DNA of 10,794 nt. Source: MFZZ01 sp964610165 (lineage in GTDB: Bacteria; Patescibacteriota; Microgenomatia; UBA1406; GWC2-37-13). The stretch spans positions 1 to 10,794 of the forward strand of contig CAZSUZ010000036.1 of NCBI GenBank assembly GCA_964610165.1, in the 5' to 3' direction. The notes beneath the pieces are model-generated. The model saw only the letters and a program-made list of their open reading frames with translations. It had not been told where the DNA came from and ran no database searches. A program made the translations under genes and the position numbers. Of this stretch, positions 1 through 5,376 are shown one piece after another; position 1 is the stretch's first letter; each line of letters starts with the position of its first letter.

Positions 1-1049
1 CAGGACTTGCAGCAATATGTTCTGTCCTTTGGCTTATTTTTCTTTTGACAATTCGGGCATGTTTGGCTTGTATATGGCTCAGGCACAACGTCAACCGCAC
101 CTGATATACATTCGAACTTCTCTTCTACATAGCGTCTTAACTGCTGTTCAGGGTTTTGCTGAACCTGCTGATTATTGTTCTTCCCAAGATTTGTCTCCTG
201 GTGAATGGAGGCGCAGTCTCCAATAACAATGCAGCCAATCTTGTTATCGACCGCATAGTCAACGATGGCTCTGGATGCCTTGTGCAGCAAGTCTTTCTTC
301 TGATTCTTTATCTTTGTTTGCTTTCTTGCACACGACTTCTGGAATTTTTTCTTCCTCTTGCTTCCCCTCTTCTTCTTGCTTAGCCTAGACTGATTGCTCG
401 CCTTAATTTTATTCTGGTAGTGGGTGATACCCATGACCTTCTTCCCACTCACCGTGACGACCTGTTCACCATCGAAGATGGTTGCAATACGCTTAACGCC
501 AAGGTCAATGCTCATGGCTCTATCAGGGTCAAGCTCGGCTTGCTCAATCTGCGTCTTAATGACTGCGCTCAGCCTCCACTCTCTCTTGAGAGAATCATAC
601 TGAATCGTGCAATGGACAGGAACAGGCAAGCCGCTGTCCCAGCTCAGAAAATAATAGGTTGGATCTCCATAGGAATTCCTCCCAATTGAGAGCCTCAGCT
701 TTCCGCCCTTAAGAGTGATCTGCTCTTGCTTGAGCACAATTGGTTGCAAGTGCTTGGTCTTATGCGGAGGCTTTGCCTCAGGACAAACCTTCTTGGCTTG
801 CTTCCAGGCTGAAATATTATTGCTCACCTGATGAATGGCAGCGATGTATGAGTTGCTGTTGAGGCGCTTTCTCTCAATCTTATCCTTCATGTGAGCCTGA
901 AGCTCATACTTATTCATCCAAACACCCTCATCGACAACTTTCCAAAACTCAGTGAGAGACTTGGAATAAACTTCCCCTGCCTCCACAGCAAGCTTATAAA
1001 ACCTGTCGTCATGAGGCAATGAGTAAGAATATGTCCTTGTACTTATCAT
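1..1049 (-). CDS. tnpB: TnpB-type RNA-guided DNA nuclease (IS605 OrfB family), 3' end cut by window edge
   Basis: An open frame of 349 codons runs from ATG at 1049 off the window start without a stop. TnpB proteins are RuvC-fold nucleases guided by an RNA from the element's right end; they cut the donor site and help retain the transposon. Visible here are a basic N-terminal part, the RuvC-I motif IDLGVKRIAT with Asp182, a Lys/Arg-rich stretch (about 222-258) where the bridge helix lies, a RuvC-II-like strand IVIGDC (about 274-279), and a zinc ribbon TSQTCPNC (Cys331, Cys334) followed by YCCKS with the next Cys expected at the edge. RuvC-III with its Asp would follow outside. The RuvC-II glutamate of IVIEDL-type TnpB is Gly277 here (see findings). 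The gene is richer in G+C than the cassette array, in keeping with an acquired element. An ATG at 1053 is out of frame; 1049 is the first in-frame ATG. Confidence 0.88.
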   Translation of the reverse strand, partial: MISTRTYSYSLPHDDRFYKLAVEAGEVYSKSLTEFWKVVDEGVWMNKYELQAHMKDKIERKRLNSNSYIAAIHQVSNNISAWKQAKKVCPEAKPPHKTKHLQPIVLKQEQITLKGGKLRLSIGRNSYGDPTYYFLSWDSGLPVPVHCTIQYDSLKREWRLSAVIKTQIEQAELDPDRAMSIDLGVKRIATIFDGEQVVTVSGKKVMGITHYQNKIKASNQSRLSKKKRGSKRKKKFQKSCARKQTKIKNQKKDLLHKASRAIVDYAVDNKIGCIVIGDCASIHQETNLGKNNNQQVQQNPEQQLRRYVEEKFECISGAVDVVPEPYTSQTCPNCQKKNKPKDRTYCCKS

Positions 1050-1076
1050 TCATAGATAAATATATAAAAAAAATAA

Positions 1077-1109
1077 TTTTCTGACAAAAATTTCATTTTT
1101 ATCAGAAAA
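1077..1109 (-). terminator. AT-rich hairpin followed by T-run, terminator-like, upstream of tnpB
   Basis: Bases 1077-1091 and 1095-1109 pair over 15 positions with one exception and a 3-nt loop. The exception is C/A on the plus strand and a G.T wobble on the minus strand. On the minus strand the hairpin is followed by ATTATTTTTTTTA, as in an intrinsic terminator for the small-gene run upstream. It could equally be a structural part of the transposon end. Confidence 0.45.
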
Positions 1110-1139
1110 AATATTAATTTTGGACAAAATAACAGCAAT

Positions 1140-1274
1140 TCACCTCACGAATAAATTCGTGAGCCCCCTTGCTGAAAGAATGCGTGGAGTGTCGAAAGTA
1201 ACAGTTGTCTCGACTCCTTCTTTTTGTTTTTTTATTATATATAATAGCGATTTCTTGATTGTTTCCATATTCAT
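1140..1274 (-). pseudogene. Small gene with shared start region, probably truncated by the tnpB element
   Basis: ATG at 1274 opens a 44-codon frame beginning MNMETIKKSLLYIIKK and ending in a TGA at 1140-1142. Its leader and first codons match those of the gene at 1553-1834 (MDKETIKKVLEL) over 44 bp, with three differences; this decides the frame. The last residues are encoded by the hairpin at 1144-1163 that looks like the transposon end. The simplest reading is therefore a gene cut short by insertion, with the tail borrowed from the element. A longer overlapping frame from 1311 exists but ignores the repeated start. No function is recognised. Confidence 0.5.
1144..1163. repeat. Perfect inverted repeat, probable IS left-end hairpin
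   Basis: CTCACGAAT and ATTCGTGAG form a perfect 9-bp inverted repeat separated by AA; a realistic fold has a 7-8 bp stem. It lies about 95 nt upstream of the tnpB start, where an IS200/IS605 left-end imperfect palindrome is expected. A second, imperfect hairpin (GGAG..TCGA against TCGACTCC, about 1186-1217) lies just beyond it and may be in flanking DNA. Confidence 0.55.
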
Positions 1275-1294
1275 AGTAAATTTTCTTATTGATT
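1251..1294 (-). repeat. 44-bp direct repeat, copy 1 (leader and start codon)
   Basis: This copy is identical at 41 of 44 positions to 1811-1854. It covers the A-rich leader AATCAATAAGAAAATT, the ATG at 1274 and the codons for ETIKK. It may be a duplicated translation-initiation region or the remains of a tandem gene duplication. Confidence 0.85.
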
Positions 1295-1298
1295 ATTT

Positions 1299-1526
1299 TC
1301 ACTCCTTCCAATCCTTGAGCAGATAATCAGCTATCCCTCTTGAGGCATAGACCCAACAAAGCCCAAGGGAGCACGCTATAATATGTAAATAAACTTCAGC
1401 CCAAGGCTGAATGTTCATTTGACACTCTGGTTGAGTCTCAACTTGCTCTTGAATAAAGAAGAGTGGAATGATCGGAATAAATGCCACTGAAAGAGTTATA
1501 AAAAATTTTACGATAATTCTTCTCAT
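1299..1526 (-). CDS. Small two-helix membrane protein, unknown
   Basis: Starting at ATG 1526 (MRRIIVKFF) the product is 75 aa. The frame is open further to an ATG at 1580, but that start would overlap the upstream gene by 28 nt, and its leader peptide is very basic and poor in hydrophobic residues, so I prefer the inner start. A hydrophobic segment at about 5-24 follows the MRR start, and a second at about 44-62. The short loop between them carries two acidic residues and the chain ends KDWKE. It belongs to a leftward run of small genes. I do not recognise the family; a phage or plasmid accessory membrane protein is plausible. Confidence 0.6.
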   Translation of the reverse strand: MRRIIVKFFITLSVAFIPIIPLFFIQEQVETQPECQMNIQPWAEVYLHIIACSLGLCWVYASRGIADYLLKDWKE

Positions 1527-1552
1527 AATTTTTAATTTTTTTGTTTTTAAAT

Positions 1553-1834
1553 CTAATAGTTTATTTTGAGCGTTATCCAACTTGGCTGCGAGTCAAAAAA
1601 CTCCTTGCTATCAGTTATAAGCGCCCACTCTTGATCTCTTCCCCACACAATATGGTCTCTTTCTCTCCTTGCCTGCCACCTTATATTATTCTCAACAGCT
1701 ACCTCATTGATTATTTCAATTACATTATCGAGTGGCATGTGTTTGCAAAGCCAAATTGCATCTCTGTCTCCGCACTCACAAACAACTGAGTGATGGATTA
1801 ATTCAAGTACTTTCTTGATTGTTTCCTTATCCAT
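1553..1834 (-). CDS. Small soluble protein of 93 aa, unknown
   Basis: ATG at 1834 opens MDKETIKKVLELIHH, a probable N-terminal helix. A cysteine-containing stretch VVCECGDRDAIWLCKH (about 17-32) follows, then an acidic helix DNVIEIINEVAVENN and a Trp-rich second half (WQAR, IVWGRDQEWALIT, QPSWITL). The three Cys and one His near residues 19-32 could bind metal, but the spacing fits no zinc-finger class that I recognise. The start lies 21 nt downstream of the preceding gene's stop and inside the 44-bp direct repeat shared with 1251-1294. No function is assigned. Confidence 0.6.
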   Translation of the reverse strand: MDKETIKKVLELIHHSVVCECGDRDAIWLCKHMPLDNVIEIINEVAVENNIRWQARRERDHIVWGRDQEWALITDSKEFFDSQPSWITLKINY

Positions 1835-1854
1835 AGTGAATTTTCTTATTGATT
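1811..1854 (-). repeat. 44-bp direct repeat, copy 2 (leader and start codon)
   Basis: This is the partner of 1251-1294, with the same A-rich leader, ATG (at 1834) and ETIKK codons, and three substitutions. Similarity stops soon after the fifth shared codon, so conservation is concentrated on the initiation region. Confidence 0.85.
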
Positions 1855-1855
1855 G

Positions 1856-2125
1856 TTAATTAAGAGAGACCATGTGTCTACCCCCCATTACAATTATTCC
1901 AGCATATAGAAACTGCAGGATGTCTCCTGGCTTGACTGATATTATCTTTTTCTTCCCATCATCGCTAATTTGCTCACAAAACACATCCTTCTTGCCAAGG
2001 CCAACGACTGTTAGAGTTATTGATGATCCAGCGTTCTTAAGAAATACTTGCTCCCCAATCTTAAAGTCATCTGGGCTCTCATGACTAATCAGATATCTGA
2101 TTGATGCTTGTCTTACACTGTTCAT
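1856..2125 (-). CDS. Small SH3-like barrel protein, resembles DUF2158/YodC-type
   Basis: The 89-aa product has the pattern FKIGEQVFLKNAGSS..TVVGL...DVFCEQI.DDGKK at about residues 21-60. This recalls the short DUF2158/YodC-like proteins, whose signature runs GDxVxLKSGGPxMTV then CxWFDG. Such proteins are predicted small beta-barrels of unknown role, common in phages and plasmids. The match is a pattern reading, not a search. The start ATG at 2125 follows a long A/T-rich leader without Shine-Dalgarno. The upstream gene ends at 2188, leaving about 62 nt that could hold a promoter. Confidence 0.6.
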   Translation of the reverse strand: MNSVRQASIRYLISHESPDDFKIGEQVFLKNAGSSITLTVVGLGKKDVFCEQISDDGKKKIISVKPGDILQFLYAGIIVMGGRHMVSLN

Positions 2126-2187
2126 TTGAATTGCTTTTTATTATATTATTGATTATATATACGAATGATTACTTAAAATGTTGCGAT

Positions 2188-2358
2188 TTATTGTAGTGAA
2201 TTTGTTAATGCAATTATAATTATCCCAATGATACTAATAAATAATAACACCACAGATGGTAGTAATCTATTGTCTATATCTCTTGTGAGAGATGAGATCA
2301 TAACCGATGCCGAGACAATCATCAGAAAAGAAAAAATTATAAAAAATAGAAGGCTCAT
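2188..2358 (-). CDS. 56-aa two-helix membrane peptide, translationally coupled
   Basis: ATG at 2358 overlaps the TGA stop of the upstream gene in an ATGA arrangement, the usual sign of translational coupling. This is the main support for so short a gene. The product begins MSLLFFIIFSFLMIV (first membrane helix, about 2-20), has a short charged turn LTRDIDNR (24-31), a second helix (about 34-51), and ends with Gln before TAA at 2188-2190. It may partner the membrane protein encoded just upstream. The family is unknown. Confidence 0.6.
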   Translation of the reverse strand: MSLLFFIIFSFLMIVSASVMISSLTRDIDNRLLPSVVLLFISIIGIIIIALTNSLQ

Positions 2359-2813
2359 TGGTGTCTTAAGTTTATTTTTTTATCTTGAATTAATTTAATT
2401 AGCGTGTCGATTATGTTTATTTCTATATCTCTCCACGAGTTGAACTGCTTAGACTTATGGAGAATAGCTGAATCACATGTATCTTCTATCAGGAACTCAA
2501 CTCGATTTATGTCAAGATGGATATCAATTGAGTAAAGCTCTCTAATTGTTGCGATGATCTGCATTCTTGTTGGGCGGCTCTTAAACTCAAGATCAAGCTG
2601 TTCTATACTAACCCACTGCCTAAGAGTGACCCCATCAACTCTCGACTGAATGGTTGGGATAATTATAGTGTGTGCCACAATTACAACTGCAGCGATTGAA
2701 ATTGAGACCCACAGGGGAATGCTATTTGCTACAAACACTCCGATTGTTAACCCAGTAGTTATCGTCAGGATAGCTGCAATCGATAATAGTATTTGCTTAC
2801 GTCTTAACTTCAT
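2355..2813 (-). CDS. Membrane-anchored protein of 152 aa, unknown
   Basis: The protein begins MKLRRKQ and has two hydrophobic segments (about 7-29 and 32-54). A soluble, probably cytoplasmic domain of about 95 residues follows, with mixed helical and charged content (RQWVSIEQLDLEFKSR; RDIEINIIDTLIKLIQDKK). It starts 5 nt after the stop of the 193-aa membrane protein gene and overlaps the next small gene by 4 nt, so the three probably form one transcription unit. No family is recognised. The architecture would suit a small effector or regulator tethered to the membrane. Confidence 0.65.
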   Translation of the reverse strand: MKLRRKQILLSIAAILTITTGLTIGVFVANSIPLWVSISIAAVVIVAHTIIIPTIQSRVDGVTLRQWVSIEQLDLEFKSRPTRMQIIATIRELYSIDIHLDINRVEFLIEDTCDSAILHKSKQFNSWRDIEINIIDTLIKLIQDKKINLRHQ

Positions 2814-2818
2814 TACTT

Positions 2819-3400
2819 CTAATTATTTTTAGAATAAAAATATTCAACTCTTGGGCAGAACTTATTTTTTTTCGCCTTGATGTACTCAAACAAGAGCGAT
2901 GGTTTCTTTCCTCTTGATTTAATTGTTTGATGAATTGACTCTCGTTTTTTCTTCTCTTTATAGCGTTCTGTAGCTATAGCCAAAGTTTTAACTATAAGAA
3001 AAAGTAATCCTCCAAAAATTGCAAGAAATAGAGCACCAATCAATCCGTAGTATTGGAGTTCCAGGAAGTCAATGAGCATATCACTAAAAGATGAGAAGCC
3101 ATTTCCTGATCCTATGTTTAGCCATGGAATCTTTTCTTGCGATATTTGCCACGTAATAGCTGATGACACATAAAATAATGTTCCAACGAAAAAAGCGTTG
3201 AGTGGATAGAAATCACCTGTCTTCCTATTTCGACATAGGGTAAAATTTACCAAGTGCCCAAAGGCGGATATTGGAAGAAAGATAAATGAGGCAATAATGT
3301 ACCAAAATAATGAGCAAAGACTCTTGGGTAATTCAAAATCACTCCATCCAAACGTAGATCTAGCAATCCAAATGTACCAACTATTAGCATTGACTTTCAT
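2819..3400 (-). CDS. Three-helix membrane protein with basic tail, phage-like
   Basis: The 193-aa product opens MKVNANSWYIWIARS and then has the stretch LPKSLCSLFWYIIASF. This N-terminal pattern (NSW, an aromatic segment, LCS, FW, membrane helix) reminds me of uncharacterised membrane proteins of tailed phages; that is recognition, not a search result. Hydrophobic segments lie at about 29-50, 67-86 and 117-141. A strongly basic tail (about 146-193: RYKEKKKRES, KSRGKK, KAKKNK) should face the cytoplasm. It is the first gene of the leftward run; its leader contains TATATTCG, close to the Bacteroidota -7 box. Confidence 0.65.
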   Translation of the reverse strand: MKVNANSWYIWIARSTFGWSDFELPKSLCSLFWYIIASFIFLPISAFGHLVNFTLCRNRKTGDFYPLNAFFVGTLFYVSSAITWQISQEKIPWLNIGSGNGFSSFSDMLIDFLELQYYGLIGALFLAIFGGLLFLIVKTLAIATERYKEKKKRESIHQTIKSRGKKPSLLFEYIKAKKNKFCPRVEYFYSKNN

Positions 3401-3491
3401 AAATATATTTACTTTTTATGCGAATATACGAAAAAACTATAAGGATGTTACAAAAAAATTAAAATTTCTTCATATTTACTATAAAAAAGTC
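3401..3491. promoter_or_regulatory. Divergent intergenic region with candidate leftward promoter
   Basis: This short A/T-rich spacer separates the leftward membrane-protein gene from the rightward 50-aa gene. On the minus strand TATATTCG (near 3423-3430) is one base off the TAnnTTTG -7 consensus of Bacteroidota and lies about 22 nt before the ATG at 3400. No convincing -33 element or operator symmetry was seen. Confidence 0.3.
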
Positions 3492-3644
3492 ATGAAGAAA
3501 ATCGACATAAACAATGATAGCCTTAAGAAATTGGTATCTGAGGAGGTGATCAGAATGAATAATAGAGTAAGACTCGAAGAAGAGAAGAAGAATATTCTTA
3601 ATAGACTAAGAGAGATCAAGGAGAGAGAGGATTCTGAAAAGTAG
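3492..3644 (+). CDS. 50-aa charged coiled-coil-like peptide
   Basis: ATG at 3492 opens MKKIDINNDSLKKLV. A helical, highly charged sequence (SEEVIRMNNRVRLEEEKK) follows, ending KEREDSEK. Leucine/isoleucine spacing in residues 30-43 fits a short coiled coil. The frame is open upstream to 3297, but that part crosses the oppositely oriented gene, so the inner ATG is chosen. The opening resembles short N-terminal helices (LKKLVSEEV) that I associate with proteins of Bacteroidota phages. It is the only rightward gene in the window. Confidence 0.5.
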   Translation: MKKIDINNDSLKKLVSEEVIRMNNRVRLEEEKKNILNRLREIKEREDSEK

Positions 3645-3652
3645 AATTCAAG

Positions 3653-3805
3653 CTATTGCTTTGACTCTAGATTTATATCCATAATCGGAGAGTCAATCTT
3701 ACTTATTATATCGTGATAAATATGCAAATAAACGTTTGTTGTTTTAACGGAAGAATGACCAAGCTATCTCTGAACAAGATTAATATCTATCTTCTTTCCA
3801 TTTCC
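3653..3805 (-). pseudogene. C-terminal remnant of a tyrosine recombinase (phage integrase/Xer/IntI fold)
   Basis: Fifty-one codons in one frame read GNGKKIDINLVQR, an in-frame TAG, then LGHSSVKTTNVYLHI, and end in TAG at 3653. LGHSSVKTTNVY is the catalytic box of tyrosine recombinases: LGH supplies the active-site His and the Tyr is the nucleophile. The preceding (I/V)Q(R/E)xLGH context and the SPIMDI tail also fit. The in-frame TAG sits where Tyr or Leu is normal, and the frame is broken upstream, so only the last part of the gene survives and it cannot be active as read. It points leftward, away from the cassette array, the orientation of intI relative to attI in ordinary integrons. Whether it was a true integron integrase or an unrelated phage integrase cannot be decided from 50 residues. 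Confidence 0.75.
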
Positions 3806-3891
3806 TTAACGAATACATCTATGCGTTTAGGAATTGTCATATAAAACTTGTTTAGATTAATACTTTAGACACCTATGCGTACATATTCCTT
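3806..3891. other. Junction between recombinase remnant and first cassette; attI-like candidate
   Basis: This stretch precedes the first GTTA core (3892). It contains an 8-bp direct repeat CTATGCGT (3819-3826 and 3873-3880) and two GTTTAG-type motifs, and no attC-like stem. Integron attI sites are unfolded, carry direct repeats for integrase binding and end in GTTRRRY, so the position and content fit. The assignment is inference only. Confidence 0.3.
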
Positions 3892-3904
3892 GTTACAGGC
3901 AATA

Positions 3905-4717
3905 CTACTTTAGTCCTCCGAAAATGTGAGCAATAACATCAACAGTCCAACCATTACCCAACATTTTGTATCTATCAGTATTTGATACGCCATCAGTATA
4001 ATTATCAGGAACTGTTTGTAATCTCTCACATTCAACTACCGTAAGCCTATGTATATTTTCGTTTCTATCTTTTGTAAAAGTAGATTTTTGCCCTTTGTGC
4101 ATATTGGAAGTCAAACAACTTGCTTTCCCATCAGCATACCACAATTGTTCTAATCTCGTTTTATTTCCAAATTTACCGAGCAACCAATTAGGGTAGTTAT
4201 TATGAAAGTTTGGTGTTTCCAAAATATCATAAACAGTTGTGTTATTTTCTTTTGGTAACTCTTTGATTGGTATATTAGTCCAATATATTCTCGGTCTATT
4301 ATGTGCTGAAAAAAGATTTGAGTTAATTCGTATTGGTGCTACCCCTAAAGCATCTGTAATAATATCTTCCCACTCTTTTTTCATTACCACATTTTCAAGT
4401 AGAAAATAAGTTGGTTTTACTTCATTCAGCACTCTTACATATTCCCAAAATAACCCACTTTTGCCATCAAATCCTTTTCCGTTTCCAAAAGAACTAAAAC
4501 TTTGACATGGGCTTCCACCAAACAGTAAATCTATTTTTGGCAAATCACTACCTTTTAGTTCTGTAATACTTCCAAGTTGTTTTGTGTTTGGAAAGTTTTT
4601 TTGCGTTATAAATATTGCTTTCTCATCAATTTCAGAAGCAAAATAATTATTCACTTTTAATCCTGTTTTTTGTAAAGCAATTTGTCCGCAACTCATCCCA
4701 TCGAAAAGGGATAGCAC
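3905..4717 (-). CDS. C5 cytosine-specific DNA methyltransferase, phage-type orphan
   Basis: The enzyme transfers a methyl group from S-adenosylmethionine to C5 of cytosine in a specific DNA site. All key motifs are present (numbering from the GTG start): I, LSLFDGMSCG (2-11) for AdoMet; IV, GGSPCQSF with catalytic Cys71; VI, LLENV with Glu108; VIII, AHNRPRIYW; IX/X, RLTVVECERLQTVP and YKMLGNGWTVDVI. At about 270 aa with a short variable region it matches compact phage methyltransferases. No restriction endonuclease is adjacent, so the role may be self-protection or regulation. The start is unusual. Motif I begins right after the cassette edge, where the leader reads ATTAATGTG with no ATG, so GTG at 4717 (or ATT at 4723) would be used. 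The frame is open through the preceding attC to ATG 4807 and 4867, but those starts belong to the neighbouring cassette's DNA. Confidence 0.9.
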   Translation of the reverse strand: MLSLFDGMSCGQIALQKTGLKVNNYFASEIDEKAIFITQKNFPNTKQLGSITELKGSDLPKIDLLFGGSPCQSFSSFGNGKGFDGKSGLFWEYVRVLNEVKPTYFLLENVVMKKEWEDIITDALGVAPIRINSNLFSAHNRPRIYWTNIPIKELPKENNTTVYDILETPNFHNNYPNWLLGKFGNKTRLEQLWYADGKASCLTSNMHKGQKSTFTKDRNENIHRLTVVECERLQTVPDNYTDGVSNTDRYKMLGNGWTVDVIAHIFGGLK

Positions 4718-4731
4718 ATTAATCCCGTACT

Positions 4732-4863
4732 GCCTGTAACACGTGCTATAAGCAATAGCGGGTTCAGTGTTTTCCGAAAGTTCCTGCTGTTTATTATCGT
4801 TTGTCATATTTTTAAAGTTTATCGTTTTTAATCCGCTACTGCTCATAGCACCATACGTTATAG
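4732..4863. repeat. attC-like site 1
   Basis: The core TGTAAC ends at 4740, then 2 nt, a left stem at 4743-4761, a right stem at 4833-4851, 5 nt, and GTTA at 4857. The 19-bp stem pairs throughout except positions 8 and 13, which are A/C on the plus strand and T.G on the minus strand. The right edge GCCTGTAAC matches the complement of this cassette's left edge at 3892. Confidence 0.85.
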
Positions 4864-4881
4864 TCAATGGCTACGTTTACG

Positions 4882-5175
4882 TTAAAAAGGAAGATTATCA
4901 GAAACATAATCTAAAAAATGCACATTGTTTTGTTTATTTTTAATTTCTTCCGCCAATTTTAAAATATCATTAGCCGTTAAATCAACTTTTATATTTCCAC
5001 TTAAATATCCAGTATTGCTATCATAAATTGGAAAATAAAAATAAACTTTACCAACACTTTCGCTATGAATATACAATCCATCTTCATTTTTTAAAATTTC
5101 TTTGTTTTCTCCTTTTTTAGGATATAAATCGCTTTCAATAAAGCAATCGTAATTAATTGGTACAATAGTTTTCAT
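4882..5175 (-). CDS. Cassette protein of 97 aa, unknown
   Basis: ATG at 5175 opens MKTIVPINYDCFIESD. A GTG at 5202 in the same frame lies at the cassette edge and would add nine residues; the ATG is preferred because its A-rich leader resembles that of the other cassettes. The centre is rich in aromatic residues and probably beta strands (GLYIHSESVGKVYFYFPIYD), followed by an amphipathic helix (ANDILKLAEEIKNKQN) and the C-terminus DNLPF. There is no signal peptide or membrane segment. It fills its cassette alone. No family is recognised. Confidence 0.65.
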   Translation of the reverse strand: MKTIVPINYDCFIESDLYPKKGENKEILKNEDGLYIHSESVGKVYFYFPIYDSNTGYLSGNIKVDLTANDILKLAEEIKNKQNNVHFLDYVSDNLPF

Positions 5176-5203
5176 AAGACTTTCAGTTTTTAAAACCGCC
5201 ACT

Positions 5204-5340
5204 AACTATAACAGTAGTTTGTAGCAATGGCTGGTTTATTGTTTAATTTAATGTTTTTGGCTTCTCTGTTATTATAGTTTTTAAACCGAAACTACTCGCT
5301 TACTTGCACGCCACTGCAACAAGCTACAAAACGTTAGCAC
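5204..5340. repeat. attC-like site 2
   Basis: TATAAC ends at 5212, then 1 nt, a left stem at 5214-5231, a right stem at 5310-5327, the 5-nt spacer AAAAC, and GTTA at 5333. The 18-bp stem has three non-Watson-Crick positions. The A/C mismatch falls 15 nt after TAAC, the same distance as at the other sites. CTATAAC complements GTTATAG at this cassette's left edge (4857). Confidence 0.8.
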
Positions 5341-5343
5341 CAA

Positions 5344-5366
5344 TACTACGAAAGTGCTTCGTAGTA
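5344..5366 (-). terminator. Perfect hairpin just downstream of the ART-like gene
   Basis: TACTACGAA and TTCGTAGTA form a perfect 9-bp inverted repeat with a 5-nt loop, 10 nt past the stop of the gene at 5377-6132. There is no T-run after it on the minus strand, so it is at best a weak terminator or an mRNA 3' end stabiliser. Confidence 0.4.
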
Positions 5367-5376
5367 AGTTTCGTTG

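Larger units (their letters stand above)
1..1175 (-). mobile_element. IS200/IS605-like (tnpB-bearing) element, left end and most of tnpB; right end outside window
   Basis: The segment holds a TnpB-type gene reading leftward, and upstream of its start two hairpins (1077-1109 and 1144-1163). A short perfect hairpin with an AATTTATT-like centre just inside the left end is typical of IS200/IS605 elements, which are single-strand transposing and lack classical terminal inverted repeats. No TnpA (Y1 transposase) gene is seen, so this could be a tnpB-only (IS1341-type) element or have tnpA beyond the window. The exact left boundary is not determined: about 1165-1180 is my estimate. The right end and the omega/reRNA, which overlaps the tnpB 3' end in this family, lie outside the window. 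Confidence 0.6.

Noticed and set aside
17..689. Three plus-strand frames of 69-89 codons
   Set aside because: They lie antisense to the tnpB frame, whose motifs (RuvC-I, zinc ribbon) show the true strand.
1114..1311. Minus-strand frame of 65 codons starting MEGVKIINKK
   Set aside because: It overlaps the end of the upstream gene and ignores the duplicated leader and ATG at 1274, which support a different frame; it also crosses the transposon end hairpin.
1872..2832. Plus-strand frames at 1872-2084 and 2650-2832
   Set aside because: They are antisense to the DUF2158-like and membrane-protein genes and have no independent support.
4718..4867. N-terminal extension of the methyltransferase (50 residues from ATG 4867)
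   Set aside because: It is translated from the neighbouring attC-like site, including its stem arms, and family members begin at motif I; kept only as an alternative start.
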